Notes: a model not told the origin generated them from the sequence alone. A stretch of DNA of 64,000 bases from Rubrivivax sp. (GCA_030653385.1 JAURZM010000025.1:1-64000); one strand, 5' to 3'; positions 15,434 to 25,218 are shown, counted from the first letter of the stretch. A program made the numbers and translations.

Positions 15434-17434
15434 TTGGCCTCCACCCTCGAACTGGTTCTGCTCTACCTGATTGCCGCGGTGCTGGGCGTGGTGGTCTGCC
15501 GTTCGCTGAAGCTGCCGCCGATGTTGGGCTACCTCGTGGTGGGTGTGCTGATCGGCCCCAACGCACTGGCCATTGCACAGGACAGCGAAGGTGTGAAGTA
15601 CCTGGCCGAGTTTGGTGTCGTCTTCCTGATGTTCGTGATCGGGCTCGAGTTCAACCTGCCCAAGCTGAAGAGCATGCGCACACTGGTCTTCGGCCTGGGC
15701 CTGTCGCAGGTAACGCTGACGATGGCCGGCACGCTGGCTGGCCATGCGCTGCTGGTCTGGGGCTACAGCGCCCTCTTCGTCGGTCAGTGGCAGATGTCGT
15801 GGCAAGGGGCAGTGGTGCTCGGTGGGGCCATCTCGATGAGCTCCACCGCCATCGTCGTCAAGCTGATGGCCGAGCGGCTGGAACTGGACAGCGAACACGG
15901 CAAGCGGGTCATGGGCGTGCTGCTGTTCCAGGACTTGGCCGTGGTGCCGTTGCTGGTGCTGATCCCGGCGCTGTCGTCCAGCGGCGAAGAAATGGCCATG
16001 GCCCTCGGCCTGGCAGTCATCAAGGCCATCGCCTTGATCACCCTTCTGCTGGTGGGTGGGCAGAAGGTCATGCGCTGGTGGCTGACGCTGGTGGCGCGGC
16101 GCAAGAGCGAAGAGCTCTTCATGCTGAACCTGCTGCTGGTGACGCTGGGCCTGGCTTATCTGACCGAACACGCCGGCCTGAGCCTGGCGCTGGGAGCTTT
16201 TGTGGCCGGCATGCTGGTGGCCGAGACCGAATACAAACACCAGGTGGAAACCGACATCCGGCCCTTCCACGACGTGCTGCTGGGGCTGTTTTTCATCACC
16301 ATCGGCATGAAGCTGGACTGGCGCCCGGTGCTCGACCAGTGGCACCTGGTTCTGCTGCTGACCACCGCACCCGTCATCGCCAAGGGTGTGCTGGTGGCCG
16401 CGCTGGCGCGCGCGTTCAAGGCCCAGCCCGGCGTGGCGCTGCGCACCGGCCTGTACCTGGCGCAAGCGGGTGAGTTTGGCTTCGTGCTCTTGACGCTGGG
16501 CGCCGACAACGGCCTGGTGGCGCCCGAGTGGATGAGCCCGGTGCTGGCCAGCATGGTGCTGAGCATGCTGGCCACGCCCTTTCTCATCATGTACAGCAAC
16601 GTCATCGTCAACAAGCTGTCCAGCAGCGACTGGCTGATGCAGTCGGTGGCGCTGACCAGCATCGCCAAGAAGGCCATCTCCGCCGAGAAGCACATCATCA
16701 TCTGCGGCTACGGCCGCAGCGGCCAGAACCTGGCGCGCCTGCTGGTGCCTGAGCAGATTCCCTACATGGCGCTGGACCTCGACCCCGACCGCGTGCGCCA
16801 GGCCGCCGCTGCCGGCCAAAGCGTGGTCTTCGGCGACGCGGCTCGGCTGCAAAGCCTGATGGCCGCCGGCCTGGCGCGTGCGGCGGCCGTCGTCATCACT
16901 TACCACGACACCGCGTCGGCGTTGAAGATCCTGCGCCAGGTTCAGGAACACGCGCCCAAGGTACCGGTGATCGTGCGCACCATCGACGACGTCGACATCG
17001 AAAAGCTGCGTGCCGCAGGCGCCACCGAGGTGGTGCCCGAAGCCATCGAAGGCAGCCTGATGCTGGCCGGCCACGCATTGGCATTGGTGGGTGTGCCGAT
17101 GCAGCGGGTCATCCGCATCACCCGCGACGCACGCGACGCTCGCTACAGCCTGCTGCGCGGTTACTTCCACGGCGCCGACGACGACACCGTGGCCGAACTC
17201 GACCAGGCGCGGCTGAAGAGCGTGACGCTGCCCGAGGCGGCGCGCTGCCTGGGCCAGACGCTGGACGCGCAGGCACTGCACGCGGTGGGCGTGACCGTGG
17301 TGTCGGTGCGGCGCAGCACCGGCAGTGTCAGCAACCCCAAGCCCGACCTTGTCATGGCGGCCGGCGATACCCTCGTGCTGTCGGGCCTGCCAGAGCCGCT
17401 GGCCTTGGCCGAAGAGAAGTTGATGAGGGGTTGA
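15434..17434 (+). CDS. Monovalent cation:proton antiporter-2 family protein (KefB/KefC type)
   Basis: 666 residues from a TTG at 15434; MASTLELVLLYLIAAVLGVV is the family N-terminus and no ATG is available. About twelve transmembrane segments (1-400) include FGVVFLMFVIGLEFNLPKLK and LFQDLAVVPLLVL with the conserved acidic residue. A TrkA-N/RCK nucleotide-binding domain (about 415-540, IIICGYGRSGQNLARLL) and a TrkA-C domain (about 575-660) follow. It should exchange potassium or sodium for protons at the inner membrane, gated by a cytoplasmic ligand. The next gene starts 2 bp after the stop codon. Confidence 0.88.
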   Translation: MASTLELVLLYLIAAVLGVVVCRSLKLPPMLGYLVVGVLIGPNALAIAQDSEGVKYLAEFGVVFLMFVIGLEFNLPKLKSMRTLVFGLGLSQVTLTMAGTLAGHALLVWGYSALFVGQWQMSWQGAVVLGGAISMSSTAIVVKLMAERLELDSEHGKRVMGVLLFQDLAVVPLLVLIPALSSSGEEMAMALGLAVIKAIALITLLLVGGQKVMRWWLTLVARRKSEELFMLNLLLVTLGLAYLTEHAGLSLALGAFVAGMLVAETEYKHQVETDIRPFHDVLLGLFFITIGMKLDWRPVLDQWHLVLLLTTAPVIAKGVLVAALARAFKAQPGVALRTGLYLAQAGEFGFVLLTLGADNGLVAPEWMSPVLASMVLSMLATPFLIMYSNVIVNKLSSSDWLMQSVALTSIAKKAISAEKHIIICGYGRSGQNLARLLVPEQIPYMALDLDPDRVRQAAAAGQSVVFGDAARLQSLMAAGLARAAAVVITYHDTASALKILRQVQEHAPKVPVIVRTIDDVDIEKLRAAGATEVVPEAIEGSLMLAGHALALVGVPMQRVIRITRDARDARYSLLRGYFHGADDDTVAELDQARLKSVTLPEAARCLGQTLDAQALHAVGVTVVSVRRSTGSVSNPKPDLVMAAGDTLVLSGLPEPLALAEEKLMRG

Positions 17435-17436
17435 AG

Positions 17437-18015
17437 ATGCTGTTGCGCCGCCGCCGTTTTCTGGCAACACCCGCACTCGCCCTGCCCTGGACGCAGGGCC
17501 TTGCCGCGGCCGGCCACGACGAGGCTTTGCGGGCCGTGCGGGCCGGAGGTGCCGTGGTGGCCTTTCGTCACGCGCTGGCACCGGGCACCTTCGACCCGCC
17601 GGGTTTCAAGCTGGGTGACTGCAGCACGCAGCGCAACCTGAGCGACGATGGCCGCCACCAGGCGCGGCGCATTGGCCAGTGGTTCGTCGCACAAGGCCTG
17701 CAGCCGGCGCGTGTGCGAAGCAGCCCTTGGTGCCGCTGCATCGACACCGCGACGCTGGCCTTTGGCCAGGCCGAACCCTGGACCGCACTGGGTTCGCCGC
17801 GTGGCAGTGCCGAGCAGACCAACGAACAGAATCTTGGCGAGCTGCGGCGTGCACTGCAGGCCGCCGCGGCGCAGCCGCAGGAGCTGCAGGTGTGGGTCAC
17901 CCACATGTTCGTGCTGTCGGCGCTGACGCAGCAGAACAGCAGCTCGGGTGAAGGCCTGGTGCTGCGCCCGGGCCAGGGCAACACCGTGCAGGTGCTGGGC
18001 CGCTTCAAGCTCTGA
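17437..18015 (+). CDS. Exported histidine phosphatase family protein
   Basis: 192 residues from the ATG at 17437, with GAGGGG about 7 nt upstream, inside the end of the antiporter gene. The N-terminus RRRRFLATPALALPW resembles a twin-arginine signal and ends near GLAAA. The histidine-phosphatase domain has the catalytic histidine in VAFRHALAPG (Ala replaces the usual Gly of RHG), an Arg in ARRIGQWF, SSPWCRCIDTA and a second histidine in VWVTHMFVLSAL. The substrate is unknown. It is co-transcribed with the antiporter and probably with apt. Confidence 0.78.
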   Translation: MLLRRRRFLATPALALPWTQGLAAAGHDEALRAVRAGGAVVAFRHALAPGTFDPPGFKLGDCSTQRNLSDDGRHQARRIGQWFVAQGLQPARVRSSPWCRCIDTATLAFGQAEPWTALGSPRGSAEQTNEQNLGELRRALQAAAAQPQELQVWVTHMFVLSALTQQNSSSGEGLVLRPGQGNTVQVLGRFKL

Positions 18016-18036
18016 GTAACCAAAGACAGGCACACG

Positions 18037-18594
18037 ATGGCCGCCGACCCCACCGCATCACCCGCGGACTACATCCGCGAGCACATCCGCACCGTGCCCG
18101 ATTGGCCGGCACCGGGTGTGATGTTCCGCGACATCACGCCGCTGCTGTCCAACCCGCGTGTTTTTCGCGTGCTGATCGACCAGTTCGTGCACCGCTACTT
18201 CGACCTGCGGCCCGATGTCATCGCCGGCCTGGACGCCCGCGGTTTCATCATCGGCAGTGTCGTGGCTTACGAACTGGGCGTGGGCTTTGTGCCGATCCGC
18301 AAGAAAGGGAAACTGCCCTTCACGACGGTGGAAGAGACCTACGAACTCGAGTACGGCAGTGCCACCGTCGAGATGCACACCGACGCCGTGAAAGCCGGCG
18401 ACCGCGTGCTGCTGATCGACGACCTGATCGCCACCGGCGGCACGATGATGGCCGGCAAGAAGCTGCTGGAGCGCCTGGGCGCGCAGGTCATCGAAGGTGC
18501 GGCCATCGTCGACCTGCCTGAACTGCGGGGCAGCCAGAAACTGCGCGAAGCCGGGCTTCCACTCTTCACCCTGGTGGACTTCGCGGGGCACTGA
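18037..18594 (+). CDS. apt: Adenine phosphoribosyltransferase
   Basis: 185 residues, the usual length. [30 protein letters not shown] and the PRPP-binding loop [13 protein letters not shown] are all present. It converts adenine and PRPP to AMP in purine salvage. It starts 22 bp after the phosphatase gene on the same strand. Confidence 0.95.
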   Translation: MAADPTASPADYIREHIRTVPDWPAPGVMFRDITPLLSNPRVFRVLIDQFVHRYFDLRPDVIAGLDARGFIIGSVVAYELGVGFVPIRKKGKLPFTTVEETYELEYGSATVEMHTDAVKAGDRVLLIDDLIATGGTMMAGKKLLERLGAQVIEGAAIVDLPELRGSQKLREAGLPLFTLVDFAGH

Positions 18595-18651
18595 TCGGCG
18601 CGCGGGTCGCCCGCCTTGCACCGGAGTAAAGTTGCCTTCAGCGATGAGCGT

Positions 18652-20181
18652 ATGCTCACCGCCCCTCGTCGTGGCAATCGAAAGGGCGCCGTGACCCGCA
18701 CCGATGCCGGTACGTCTGGTGAAGCCAGCAGACCAAGCCCTTCGGACGGTTCACCTGCGCCGCCCGCGTCGGGCACTGCTCGTTTGCTCGGCGCCCTGGC
18801 CCGCGCCAAACGCCCGATCATCGCCATCGCTGCCGTGGGAACGGTACTGGGTGGCTTGGCCGGTTACTGGAGCAGCTACCGCACCGTGCAGGCCGTCATG
18901 GCCCCGACGCCGCCGGCTGCGTCGTCCACCGCCGCGGCGAGCCCGCTTCCGGACTCGGACCGGCGCATGACCTTCGCCGTGCTGCCCTTTACCGCCTCGA
19001 GTGGCGACGCCGAGGCCACGCGCCTGGCGCTACAGGCCCGTGAGTCGGCACAGATGCTGCAGGAGCAGTTCACCGTCCTGGCCCGCGTGGCGCCGCGCGC
19101 GCTGGTCGAACAGGCTGTGGCGACACCGGGGTCGATCCGCCAGATCGGCCAGCGGCTGGACGTGCACTTCCTGTTGCGAGGCACCATCACGCACACCGCC
19201 GCCGGCTATGGGCTGGTCCTGACGCTGCTTGACGTGGCGACCGAGAACCCGTTTGCGATGCGTTCCGTCGCGACCGAAGGACCGCCAGGCGCACCCCAGC
19301 TGTCCAAGCGAGCCGTCGAACGTGCACTGATCGGGCTGACCCATGCGGCGGTCAAACAGGAGGTGGCCCGCGCGCAGAGCAAGCCCGACGCCAAGCTGGA
19401 CGTGCGCGACCTGGCGTTCCGCGCCATGGTCGATTCGTCAGCGGAGAACGCCGATCGGCCGGTCGCCTACGCCAAAGCGAAGAGGAGCCTGGATCGTGCA
19501 CTGGCCCTGGCGCCCGATGACCTGCTGGCGCTGACCCTCACGGCCCATCTCAACCTTTGCGAGTGCCTGCGCGCGTGGGTCAAGGACACACGCGAGATGG
19601 AACGCATTGGCGAAGCCGCCCTGGAAAAGGCGTTGTGGATTCAACCAGACTCGCTGCACATGCTGGAAGTGCGCGCCTGGCTGCTGTTCAGGCGCGGGCG
19701 CCATGAAGATGTGTTGTTGGTGACCGATGAGGTGCTGGCCCGCGATCCCGAAAGAGCGGACACCTTGCGGGTGCGCGTCAAGGCCTTGTTCAAGCTGGGA
19801 CTGATCGAGCAGGCGGCAGCACTCGTGCCCGCGATGCTGAAGGCCGCAGACCACGCCGGTACCCAGACCGACGCTGCGGCCGTGTTCTTCGCCAAGGGCG
19901 ACGACGCGGCGGCCGCACTCCTGGCGCGCAAGTCGCTGGTGCACCTGCCGCGGGACGAGCGCGCCGACCCGGTCTACGGCGTGGTTGCGCTGGTGCTCGT
20001 GGCGGCCGAATCCCGTGCCGGCCGGCTCGACCGCGCCCGGGCCGCGCTGAACGACTTCAACGACGTGGTCCCGCAAGCCCGCACCGTGGCCGCCATCAAG
20101 GCCTGGCGGCTTCCGCACGCGATGCTGCCCGAGACGCCGGCCTTCTGGGAGGCGCTGCGGCAAGCCGGCGTGGGCGCCTGA
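18652..20181 (+). CDS. Membrane-anchored TPR protein of the adenylate-cyclase-associated type, no catalytic domain
   Basis: About 509 residues from the ATG at 18652; a TTG at 18616 or a GTG at 18691 are alternatives. A basic, Pro/Ser-rich cytoplasmic stretch precedes a transmembrane segment (about residues 55-75, IIAIAAVGTVLGGLAGYW). A FlgO-like alpha/beta domain follows (MTFAVLPFTASSGDAEATRL ... IRQIGQRLDVHFLLRGTI), then tetratricopeptide-like helices to the end. This layout is the C-terminal half of many class III adenylate cyclases and CadC-like regulators, but neither a cyclase nor a DNA-binding domain is present. Function unknown. Confidence 0.65.
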   Translation: MLTAPRRGNRKGAVTRTDAGTSGEASRPSPSDGSPAPPASGTARLLGALARAKRPIIAIAAVGTVLGGLAGYWSSYRTVQAVMAPTPPAASSTAAASPLPDSDRRMTFAVLPFTASSGDAEATRLALQARESAQMLQEQFTVLARVAPRALVEQAVATPGSIRQIGQRLDVHFLLRGTITHTAAGYGLVLTLLDVATENPFAMRSVATEGPPGAPQLSKRAVERALIGLTHAAVKQEVARAQSKPDAKLDVRDLAFRAMVDSSAENADRPVAYAKAKRSLDRALALAPDDLLALTLTAHLNLCECLRAWVKDTREMERIGEAALEKALWIQPDSLHMLEVRAWLLFRRGRHEDVLLVTDEVLARDPERADTLRVRVKALFKLGLIEQAAALVPAMLKAADHAGTQTDAAAVFFAKGDDAAAALLARKSLVHLPRDERADPVYGVVALVLVAAESRAGRLDRARAALNDFNDVVPQARTVAAIKAWRLPHAMLPETPAFWEALRQAGVGA

Positions 20182-20343
20182 ACACCCTCACGCATGTGCC
20201 GCACGCGTGGGCGACGCAGTGGCTCGACGTGCCCGAGAAGTGATATCGACAGCCCCGGGTTGCCCCGATGCACGAAGCGCATTTCGCGCTGACATCCTGC
20301 ACATTCCATGTCATCGTCCAAGGCCAAGGCACGAGGGGTCGCC

Positions 20344-20943
20344 ATGCCGTCGATGGAAGTCTGGATCGAGTACGCGAGTACCTACTCCTATCTGACCGTT
20401 GCGCGCATCGGTCACCTCGCTGCGCAGCAAGGCGTCACCCTCGACTGGCAGCCCTTCTTCCTCCCGCCGGTCCGCGAACAACAAGGCATGGGCTTTCCGT
20501 TTCCGGAAGCCTCGGCGAAGACAGCCTACATGTGGCGTGACCTGGAGCGGCGCGCGACCATGCTGGGAATTCCGTATCGGCGCCCGTCGACCTACCCCGT
20601 GAACTCGCTCCCTGCCGCGCGCGTGGCCCTCGCCGGCAGGCGGGACGGCTGGTGCCAACGCTTCACCGAGGAATCGTTTCGCCTGCACTGGACGCAGGGG
20701 TGCCTCATCGGCACCGACGACAACCTGAAACAAGCCCTCGGCACCCTCGGACTCGATGCCGCGCAGGTCCTGCAGTTGGCAAACTCGCCAGAGCACAAGG
20801 AAGCGCTCAAGGCCCAGACCCCCCGTGCCATTGAACGCGGCATCTTTGGTGCGCCGTCCTTTGTCGTCAGCAACGAGTTGTTCTGGGGTGACGACCGGCT
20901 CGAGGATGCATTCGCCTGGGCGTTGCAGCACGGTGGACGTTGA
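20344..20943 (+). CDS. DsbA-family / 2-hydroxychromene-2-carboxylate isomerase-like protein
   Basis: 199 residues from the ATG at 20344, which has GAGGGG 7 nt upstream. It has a thioredoxin fold with a large helical insertion: VWIEYASTYSYLTVARIGHL at the start, WQPFFLPPVREQQG, and GIFGAPSFVVSNELFWGDDR with the cis-Pro loop at the end. The CXXC of DsbA is replaced by S-T-Y-S, as in the kappa-class GST/HCCA isomerase branch, so it is unlikely to be a disulfide oxidase. It may isomerise a glutathione adduct in aromatic degradation, but no pathway genes are nearby. Confidence 0.8.
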   Translation: MPSMEVWIEYASTYSYLTVARIGHLAAQQGVTLDWQPFFLPPVREQQGMGFPFPEASAKTAYMWRDLERRATMLGIPYRRPSTYPVNSLPAARVALAGRRDGWCQRFTEESFRLHWTQGCLIGTDDNLKQALGTLGLDAAQVLQLANSPEHKEALKAQTPRAIERGIFGAPSFVVSNELFWGDDRLEDAFAWALQHGGR

Positions 20944-21028
20944 CGTGGCGCCGCGCGGACGACAGCGCCTCTGATCCTGGCTCACGCGTGGTCGGCCTTT
21001 TGGGCACCGCCGACCGGCAAACCTCAGC

Positions 21029-22453
21029 TTACTTTCCGATGCAGAAGCGGCCGAAGATCTCGCCCAGCAGGTCTTCGTTGCTGAACTCGCCGGTGATCTC
21101 GCCCAGCGCTCGGTGCGCCAAGCGCAATTCTTCAGCCAGCAGGTCCAATGCTGCGTCGCGCACGGCCGCATGCGCTTGTGCCGACTGCAGGTGGCGCTGC
21201 GTGCGCTGCAGGGCGTCGACATGGCGCGCGCGCGCGATAAACAGGCCTTCTGGCGCGGCCTGCCAGCCGGCTTGCCGCAACAGCGCCTGACGCAGCGCAT
21301 CCAGGCCCTGGCCGGTGCGGGCCGACAGCAACAGCGCCCCATCAGGCCGTGCCGGTGCGCCAGCCACATCCGTCAAGTCGGCCTTGTTGTAGACATGCAG
21401 CACGCTCACTTCTGGCGGTAGCTGCTGGGCAATCTGCGCCTCGGCCTCGTCGTAGGACGGTTCTCCAACACGCGACAGGTCGTGCAGAAAAACCACCGCG
21501 TCGGCGCCTTCGATGGCCTGCCAGCTGCGGCCGATGCCGATGCGTTCAACTTCGTCGGCGGCTTCGGTGTCGTGGCGCAAGCCGGCGGTGTCGGTGATGT
21601 GCAGCGGCACCCCTTCGATCTGGATCGTTTCGGCCACGCGGTCGCGCGTGGTGCCGGGTATCGGCGTCACGATGGCCAGTTCGGCGCCGGCCAGTGCGTT
21701 GAGCAGGCTGCTCTTGCCCACGTTGGGTTGGCCGGCCAGCACCACACGCAGCCCTTCGCGCAGCAGCGCACCCTGGCGCGCACGCGACAGCGCTGCAGCC
21801 ACCTGCGCTTCGATGGCGTCGAGCTTGTCGCGGGCCCGCGCCTTTTCCAGGAAGTCGATTTCTTCTTCCGGGAAGTCCAGCGTGGCCTCGACCAGCATGC
21901 GCAACTGCACGATGCGTTCGGCCAGGTCGGCGACTTCAGCTGAAAACGCGCCCGACAGCGAACGGGCGGCAGAGCGTGCTGCCGCTTCGGTGCTGGCGTC
22001 GATCAGGTCAGCCACCGCTTCGGCCTGCGCCAGGTCGAGCTTGTCGTTCAGGAAAGCCCGCTCAGTGAATTCACCCGGCTCGGCCAGCCGCAAGCCGATG
22101 CTCGAGCCGGCCTGCAGGCAACGCGCCAGCAGCAGCTGCAGCAGCACCGGGCCGCCGTGGGCCTGCAGTTCCAGTACGTCTTCGCCGGTGTAGCTGTTGG
22201 GCGCAGGAAAGTGAATGGCCAGGCCGCGGTCCAGTGTTTCGCCCTGGGCGCCGGCAAACGGCAGCAGGGTGGCCACTCGTGGCCGCAGGGAGCGTCCGCA
22301 CAGTGCGTCGATCAGCGGTGAAAGGTCACGCCCCGAGGCGCGCACGATGCCCACGGCGCCGCGGCCGGGGGCCGAGGCGATGGCCACGATGGGGTCTTGA
22401 TGGCGGCCCGGCAACTGGCCGGGGGCCGCATTCACTGGCGAGGCTGCGCGCAT
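21029..22453 (-). CDS. mnmE: tRNA modification GTPase MnmE
   Basis: 474 residues from the ATG at 22453. An N-terminal folate-binding domain ([20 protein letters not shown]) and a helical domain surround a GTPase domain with G1 [17 protein letters not shown]2 TTRDRV, G3 DTAGLR and G4 NKAD. The C-terminus ends FCIGK, the conserved catalytic CIGK. With MnmG it installs cmnm5 on wobble uridine of tRNA. It lies downstream of yidC in the classic rpmH-rnpA-yidD-yidC-mnmE order. Confidence 0.96.
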   Translation of the reverse strand: MRAASPVNAAPGQLPGRHQDPIVAIASAPGRGAVGIVRASGRDLSPLIDALCGRSLRPRVATLLPFAGAQGETLDRGLAIHFPAPNSYTGEDVLELQAHGGPVLLQLLLARCLQAGSSIGLRLAEPGEFTERAFLNDKLDLAQAEAVADLIDASTEAAARSAARSLSGAFSAEVADLAERIVQLRMLVEATLDFPEEEIDFLEKARARDKLDAIEAQVAAALSRARQGALLREGLRVVLAGQPNVGKSSLLNALAGAELAIVTPIPGTTRDRVAETIQIEGVPLHITDTAGLRHDTEAADEVERIGIGRSWQAIEGADAVVFLHDLSRVGEPSYDEAEAQIAQQLPPEVSVLHVYNKADLTDVAGAPARPDGALLLSARTGQGLDALRQALLRQAGWQAAPEGLFIARARHVDALQRTQRHLQSAQAHAAVRDAALDLLAEELRLAHRALGEITGEFSNEDLLGEIFGRFCIGK

Positions 22454-22714
22454 CTTGTGCTGATTCTGGCGCGGCAGCCGCAATCACTTGCCAGGGCGCC
22501 GGTGATTGGCGCGGGTGGAGCGGCAGGTAGCCGTTGGGGGCCATCTGCCGGATCTCCAGAGCCAGCTTTCATCAAGCCGGGTCGCCCGCATGGCTGCATG
22601 TTCGGACGGCCGGGTAGGCTTCTCAACCCCCGTTCAGGGGAAGCCCCCCTGAAGCGCGTGCGGTCTGCACGCTGCACCGTCACTTGCCGCTCTTGTGCGG
22701 TGTTTTTGCACAGG

Positions 22715-24406
22715 CTACCTGCCCAGCACACCCATCTGCTTGTTGATGAACCACTGCTGCGCGATGGACAGCAGGTTGTTCGTCAGCCAATACAGCACCA
22801 AGCCGGCCGGGAAAAAGAAGAACATGAAACCAAAGGCCAAGGGCATGAACCACATCAGCTTTTCCTGCATGGGGTCGGTGGGCTTGGGGTTCAGCCACAC
22901 CTGCAGCAGCGAAGAAGCCGTCATCAGCACCGGCAGGATGAACCACGGGTCCCTCGCGGCCAGGTCTGTGATCCAGCCAATCCACGGTGCATTGCGCATT
23001 TCCACGCTGGACAGCAGCACCCAGTACAGCGCAATGAAAAACGGCATTTGCACCAGGATGGGCAGGCAGCCCCCCAACGGGTTGACCTTTTCTTCCTTGT
23101 AGATGCGCATCATGGCCTGCTGCATCTCTTGCGGCTTGTCCTTGTAGCGCTCTTTCAGGTCGTTCACCTTCGGCGCCACGGCTTTCATCTTGGCCATGCT
23201 GCGGTAGGCACTGGCGTTGAGCCAGTAAAAGGCAATCTTCAGCAGCACCACCAGCGCCACGATGGCCCAGCCCCAGTTACCCAGAATGCCGTGCAGTTTG
23301 TCGAGCAGCCAGAACAGCGGCTTGCTCAGCACCGTGAGCCAGCCATAGTCCTTGACCAGTTCCAGGCCCGGGGCCAGCGCTGCGAGCTTGTTTTCTTCTT
23401 GCGGGCCGGAAAACAGGATGGCGTCGTGGGCCTGCGTTGCGCCCGCAGCCACGTCACCCAGCGGCAACACCATGGCCACCGTGTAGTGGTTGTCAGCCAC
23501 CTTGGCGGTGCGGAATTCGCGCGGCCCTGGCTGCGGCGCCAGCCAGGCCGACGCAAAGTAGTGCTGCACCATCGCCACCCAGCCGCCGTCGCTGGTTTTT
23601 TCGTGGCTCGTCTTGGCTTTGGCGATGTCGCTGAAGTCGATCTTCTGGAATTTCTGCGCTTCGGTGTAGATGGCCGGGCCGGTGAAGGTGAAGTAGAAGC
23701 TGCTCTCGCCTTCGGGCGGATTGCCGTCGCGTGCCAGCTGCAGGTACAGCTGCGGCTTGATGGTGGCGCTGCCCTGGTTGATGACCTCGTGGCGCACGGC
23801 CATCGTGTACTCGCCGCGCTTCAGGCTGTAGGTCTTGGCCAGCTTGACACCGTCGACGCCCACCGGAGACTCGAATCGCACGCTGATTTCATTGGCGCCT
23901 GGCGCGAGTGTGCGCTCACCTGGTACGACCGCCATCTGCGTGAAGTGGTTGGGCAGCGCGGCGCCACCCTGGGCCGAGATGAGGCCGCTCTGGGCCACGT
24001 ACAGGCGCTTCAGGCCCTGTTCCAGCAGCACGACATTGCGTGTGGGGTCCTGCGCGTCCTTGTGTGCGAGCAGTTCCAGCCGCACCAGTGAACCGCCCTG
24101 GCTGTCGAAAGTGGCCTTCACGCGATCGGTGGTGACCACCACCTGTTCAGTGGTGGGAATGGCGGTCGGGGCCGTCGGCACCGCGGCCGGGGTGACAGCC
24201 CCCACGGCGGCTGGCACGCCGGGCACGGCAGCGGCCGGGGCCGGCACACCGGCTGCAGGCGGCGGCGCGGCGGCTGTGCTGACGGCGGGCGTCTGGCCGC
24301 CGCCGAAGATCGACGTCTGCCCGGTGTGTTTATTCCAGGCGTCCCACAGCAGGACGAGCGACATCGTGAAAACCACCCACAGCAGGGTGCGGCGCATATC
24401 GGTCAT
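22715..24406 (-). CDS. yidC: Membrane protein insertase YidC
   Basis: 563 residues. An N-terminal transmembrane anchor (residues 5-22) is followed by an Ala/Pro/Thr-rich linker with long homopolymer-like runs, a large periplasmic domain (about 80-330) and the C-terminal five-helix insertase core with WGWAIVALVVLLKIAFYWLN, LGGCLPILVQMPFFIALYWV and YWLTNNLLSIAQQWFINKQ. It inserts membrane proteins alone or with SecYEG. The start overlaps the yidD stop by 4 bp (ATGA). Confidence 0.96.
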   Translation of the reverse strand: MTDMRRTLLWVVFTMSLVLLWDAWNKHTGQTSIFGGGQTPAVSTAAAPPPAAGVPAPAAAVPGVPAAVGAVTPAAVPTAPTAIPTTEQVVVTTDRVKATFDSQGGSLVRLELLAHKDAQDPTRNVVLLEQGLKRLYVAQSGLISAQGGAALPNHFTQMAVVPGERTLAPGANEISVRFESPVGVDGVKLAKTYSLKRGEYTMAVRHEVINQGSATIKPQLYLQLARDGNPPEGESSFYFTFTGPAIYTEAQKFQKIDFSDIAKAKTSHEKTSDGGWVAMVQHYFASAWLAPQPGPREFRTAKVADNHYTVAMVLPLGDVAAGATQAHDAILFSGPQEENKLAALAPGLELVKDYGWLTVLSKPLFWLLDKLHGILGNWGWAIVALVVLLKIAFYWLNASAYRSMAKMKAVAPKVNDLKERYKDKPQEMQQAMMRIYKEEKVNPLGGCLPILVQMPFFIALYWVLLSSVEMRNAPWIGWITDLAARDPWFILPVLMTASSLLQVWLNPKPTDPMQEKLMWFMPLAFGFMFFFFPAGLVLYWLTNNLLSIAQQWFINKQMGVLGR

Positions 24407-24744
24407 GGCAGATTCCGGATCGGGGGCTTGTCGACAGGCAGGTCGGCGGGTGATTCGGCCCGAAGCAGGCCGAGCCGGGTGAACAAGCCGGCAGCAGGGT
24501 TCTTGAAACTTTGTGGCACCGGGTCACAGCCCCCGGCGCAATAGGGGTGGCAGCGCAGCAACCGGCCAGTGGTGAGCACGGTGCCCTTGAGTGCGCCATG
24601 ACGTTCCAGCGCCTGCAGCGCGTAAGCCGAACACGAAGGCTCGAAGCGGCAGGCACTGCCCAGCCAGGCCTTGAACAGCAGCCGGTAGCCCTGCACCAGG
24701 CCGATCAGGACCCGTTGAGGCAGCGTATGCAGGTGGTGCCACAT
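24403..24744 (-). CDS. yidD: Membrane protein insertion efficiency factor YidD
   Basis: 113 residues with the full family signature: PQRVLIGLVQGYRLLFKAWL, CRFEPSCSAYALQAL, and LLRCHPYCAGGCDPVP. An amphipathic N-terminal helix places it at the inner face of the membrane, where it assists YidC. The C-terminal 35 residues extend beyond the conserved core. It overlaps yidC and starts 21 bp after rnpA. Confidence 0.94.
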   Translation of the reverse strand: MWHHLHTLPQRVLIGLVQGYRLLFKAWLGSACRFEPSCSAYALQALERHGALKGTVLTTGRLLRCHPYCAGGCDPVPQSFKNPAAGLFTRLGLLRAESPADLPVDKPPIRNLP

Positions 24745-24765
24745 GGTATGTGCTCGGTCGCGGAC

Positions 24766-25218
24766 TCAGGCGGCCCGGGCCGAGAGCCCTTGCATGAGCC
24801 CATCGAGCTCGGCCCGTGCGGCGCGCGCCAGCGCTTCGGAACGCGCCGACACGAAGTCGCTCGTCGCAAAACCCGCGCGCAGGCGCACCAGCCACAAGCC
24901 CCCAGGCAATCCGGCAGCATGGCGGTCGAAGCTGGCTCGGATCTGCCGCTTCAGCAGGTTGCGCGTGACCGCCCGGCGGGCATGGCGCTTGGGCACCACG
25001 CAGCCGATCCAGTGGCCGCTGACGAAGTCATCCACAGGCGGTGGGAGAACCGGTGCAGGGGCTGTGGATAAGTCAGTCGCTGACACTTTGGGCACCCAAG
25101 GCAAACGGCCTTGCGGAGCCCCGCTGACGTGGTGAAGCGCGAAGTGAGTGCTCCGCACACGCGAACGGGTGGACAGCAGCCGCTCGAAGTCGGCCTTGTG
25201 CACAAGGCGGCCGAGCAT
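24766..25218 (-). CDS. rnpA: Ribonuclease P protein component
   Basis: 150 residues from the ATG at 25218; a TTG 18 bp upstream is less likely. The RNR motif [13 protein letters not shown] and the N-terminal [14 protein letters not shown] support the call. A Pro-rich insertion (about residues 45-75, ending VLPPPVDD) interrupts the usual fold and makes it longer than E. coli RnpA. The DNA of this insertion contains a perfect DnaA-box consensus (25063-25071). Confidence 0.93.
   Translation of the reverse strand: MLGRLVHKADFERLLSTRSRVRSTHFALHHVSGAPQGRLPWVPKVSATDLSTAPAPVLPPPVDDFVSGHWIGCVVPKRHARRAVTRNLLKRQIRASFDRHAAGLPGGLWLVRLRAGFATSDFVSARSEALARAARAELDGLMQGLSARAA
25028..25071. promoter_or_regulatory. 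DnaA-box-like sites inside rnpA
   Basis: TGTGGATAA at 25063-25071 is a perfect 9-mer DnaA box in reverse orientation; TCATCCACA at 25028-25036 differs from TTATCCACA at one base. Both lie in the stretch encoding the RnpA insertion, about 700 bp from dnaA. Confidence 0.45.

Noticed and set aside
15404..17581. 725-codon open frame opposite the Kef-type antiporter.
   Set aside because: His/Gln-rich translation is the complement of Val/Leu/Ala-rich membrane helices; no start signal or motif.
20990..21015. GGTCGGC/GCCGACC inverted repeat between the HCCA-like gene and mnmE as a terminator.
   Set aside because: The loop is 12 nt with no T-run after the stem; too weak to call, though it lies between convergent genes.
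22600..22660. CCCC/GGGG inverted repeat between yidC and mnmE as a terminator.
   Set aside because: No T-tract, and the two genes are usually co-transcribed; the 261-bp gap holds no gene.
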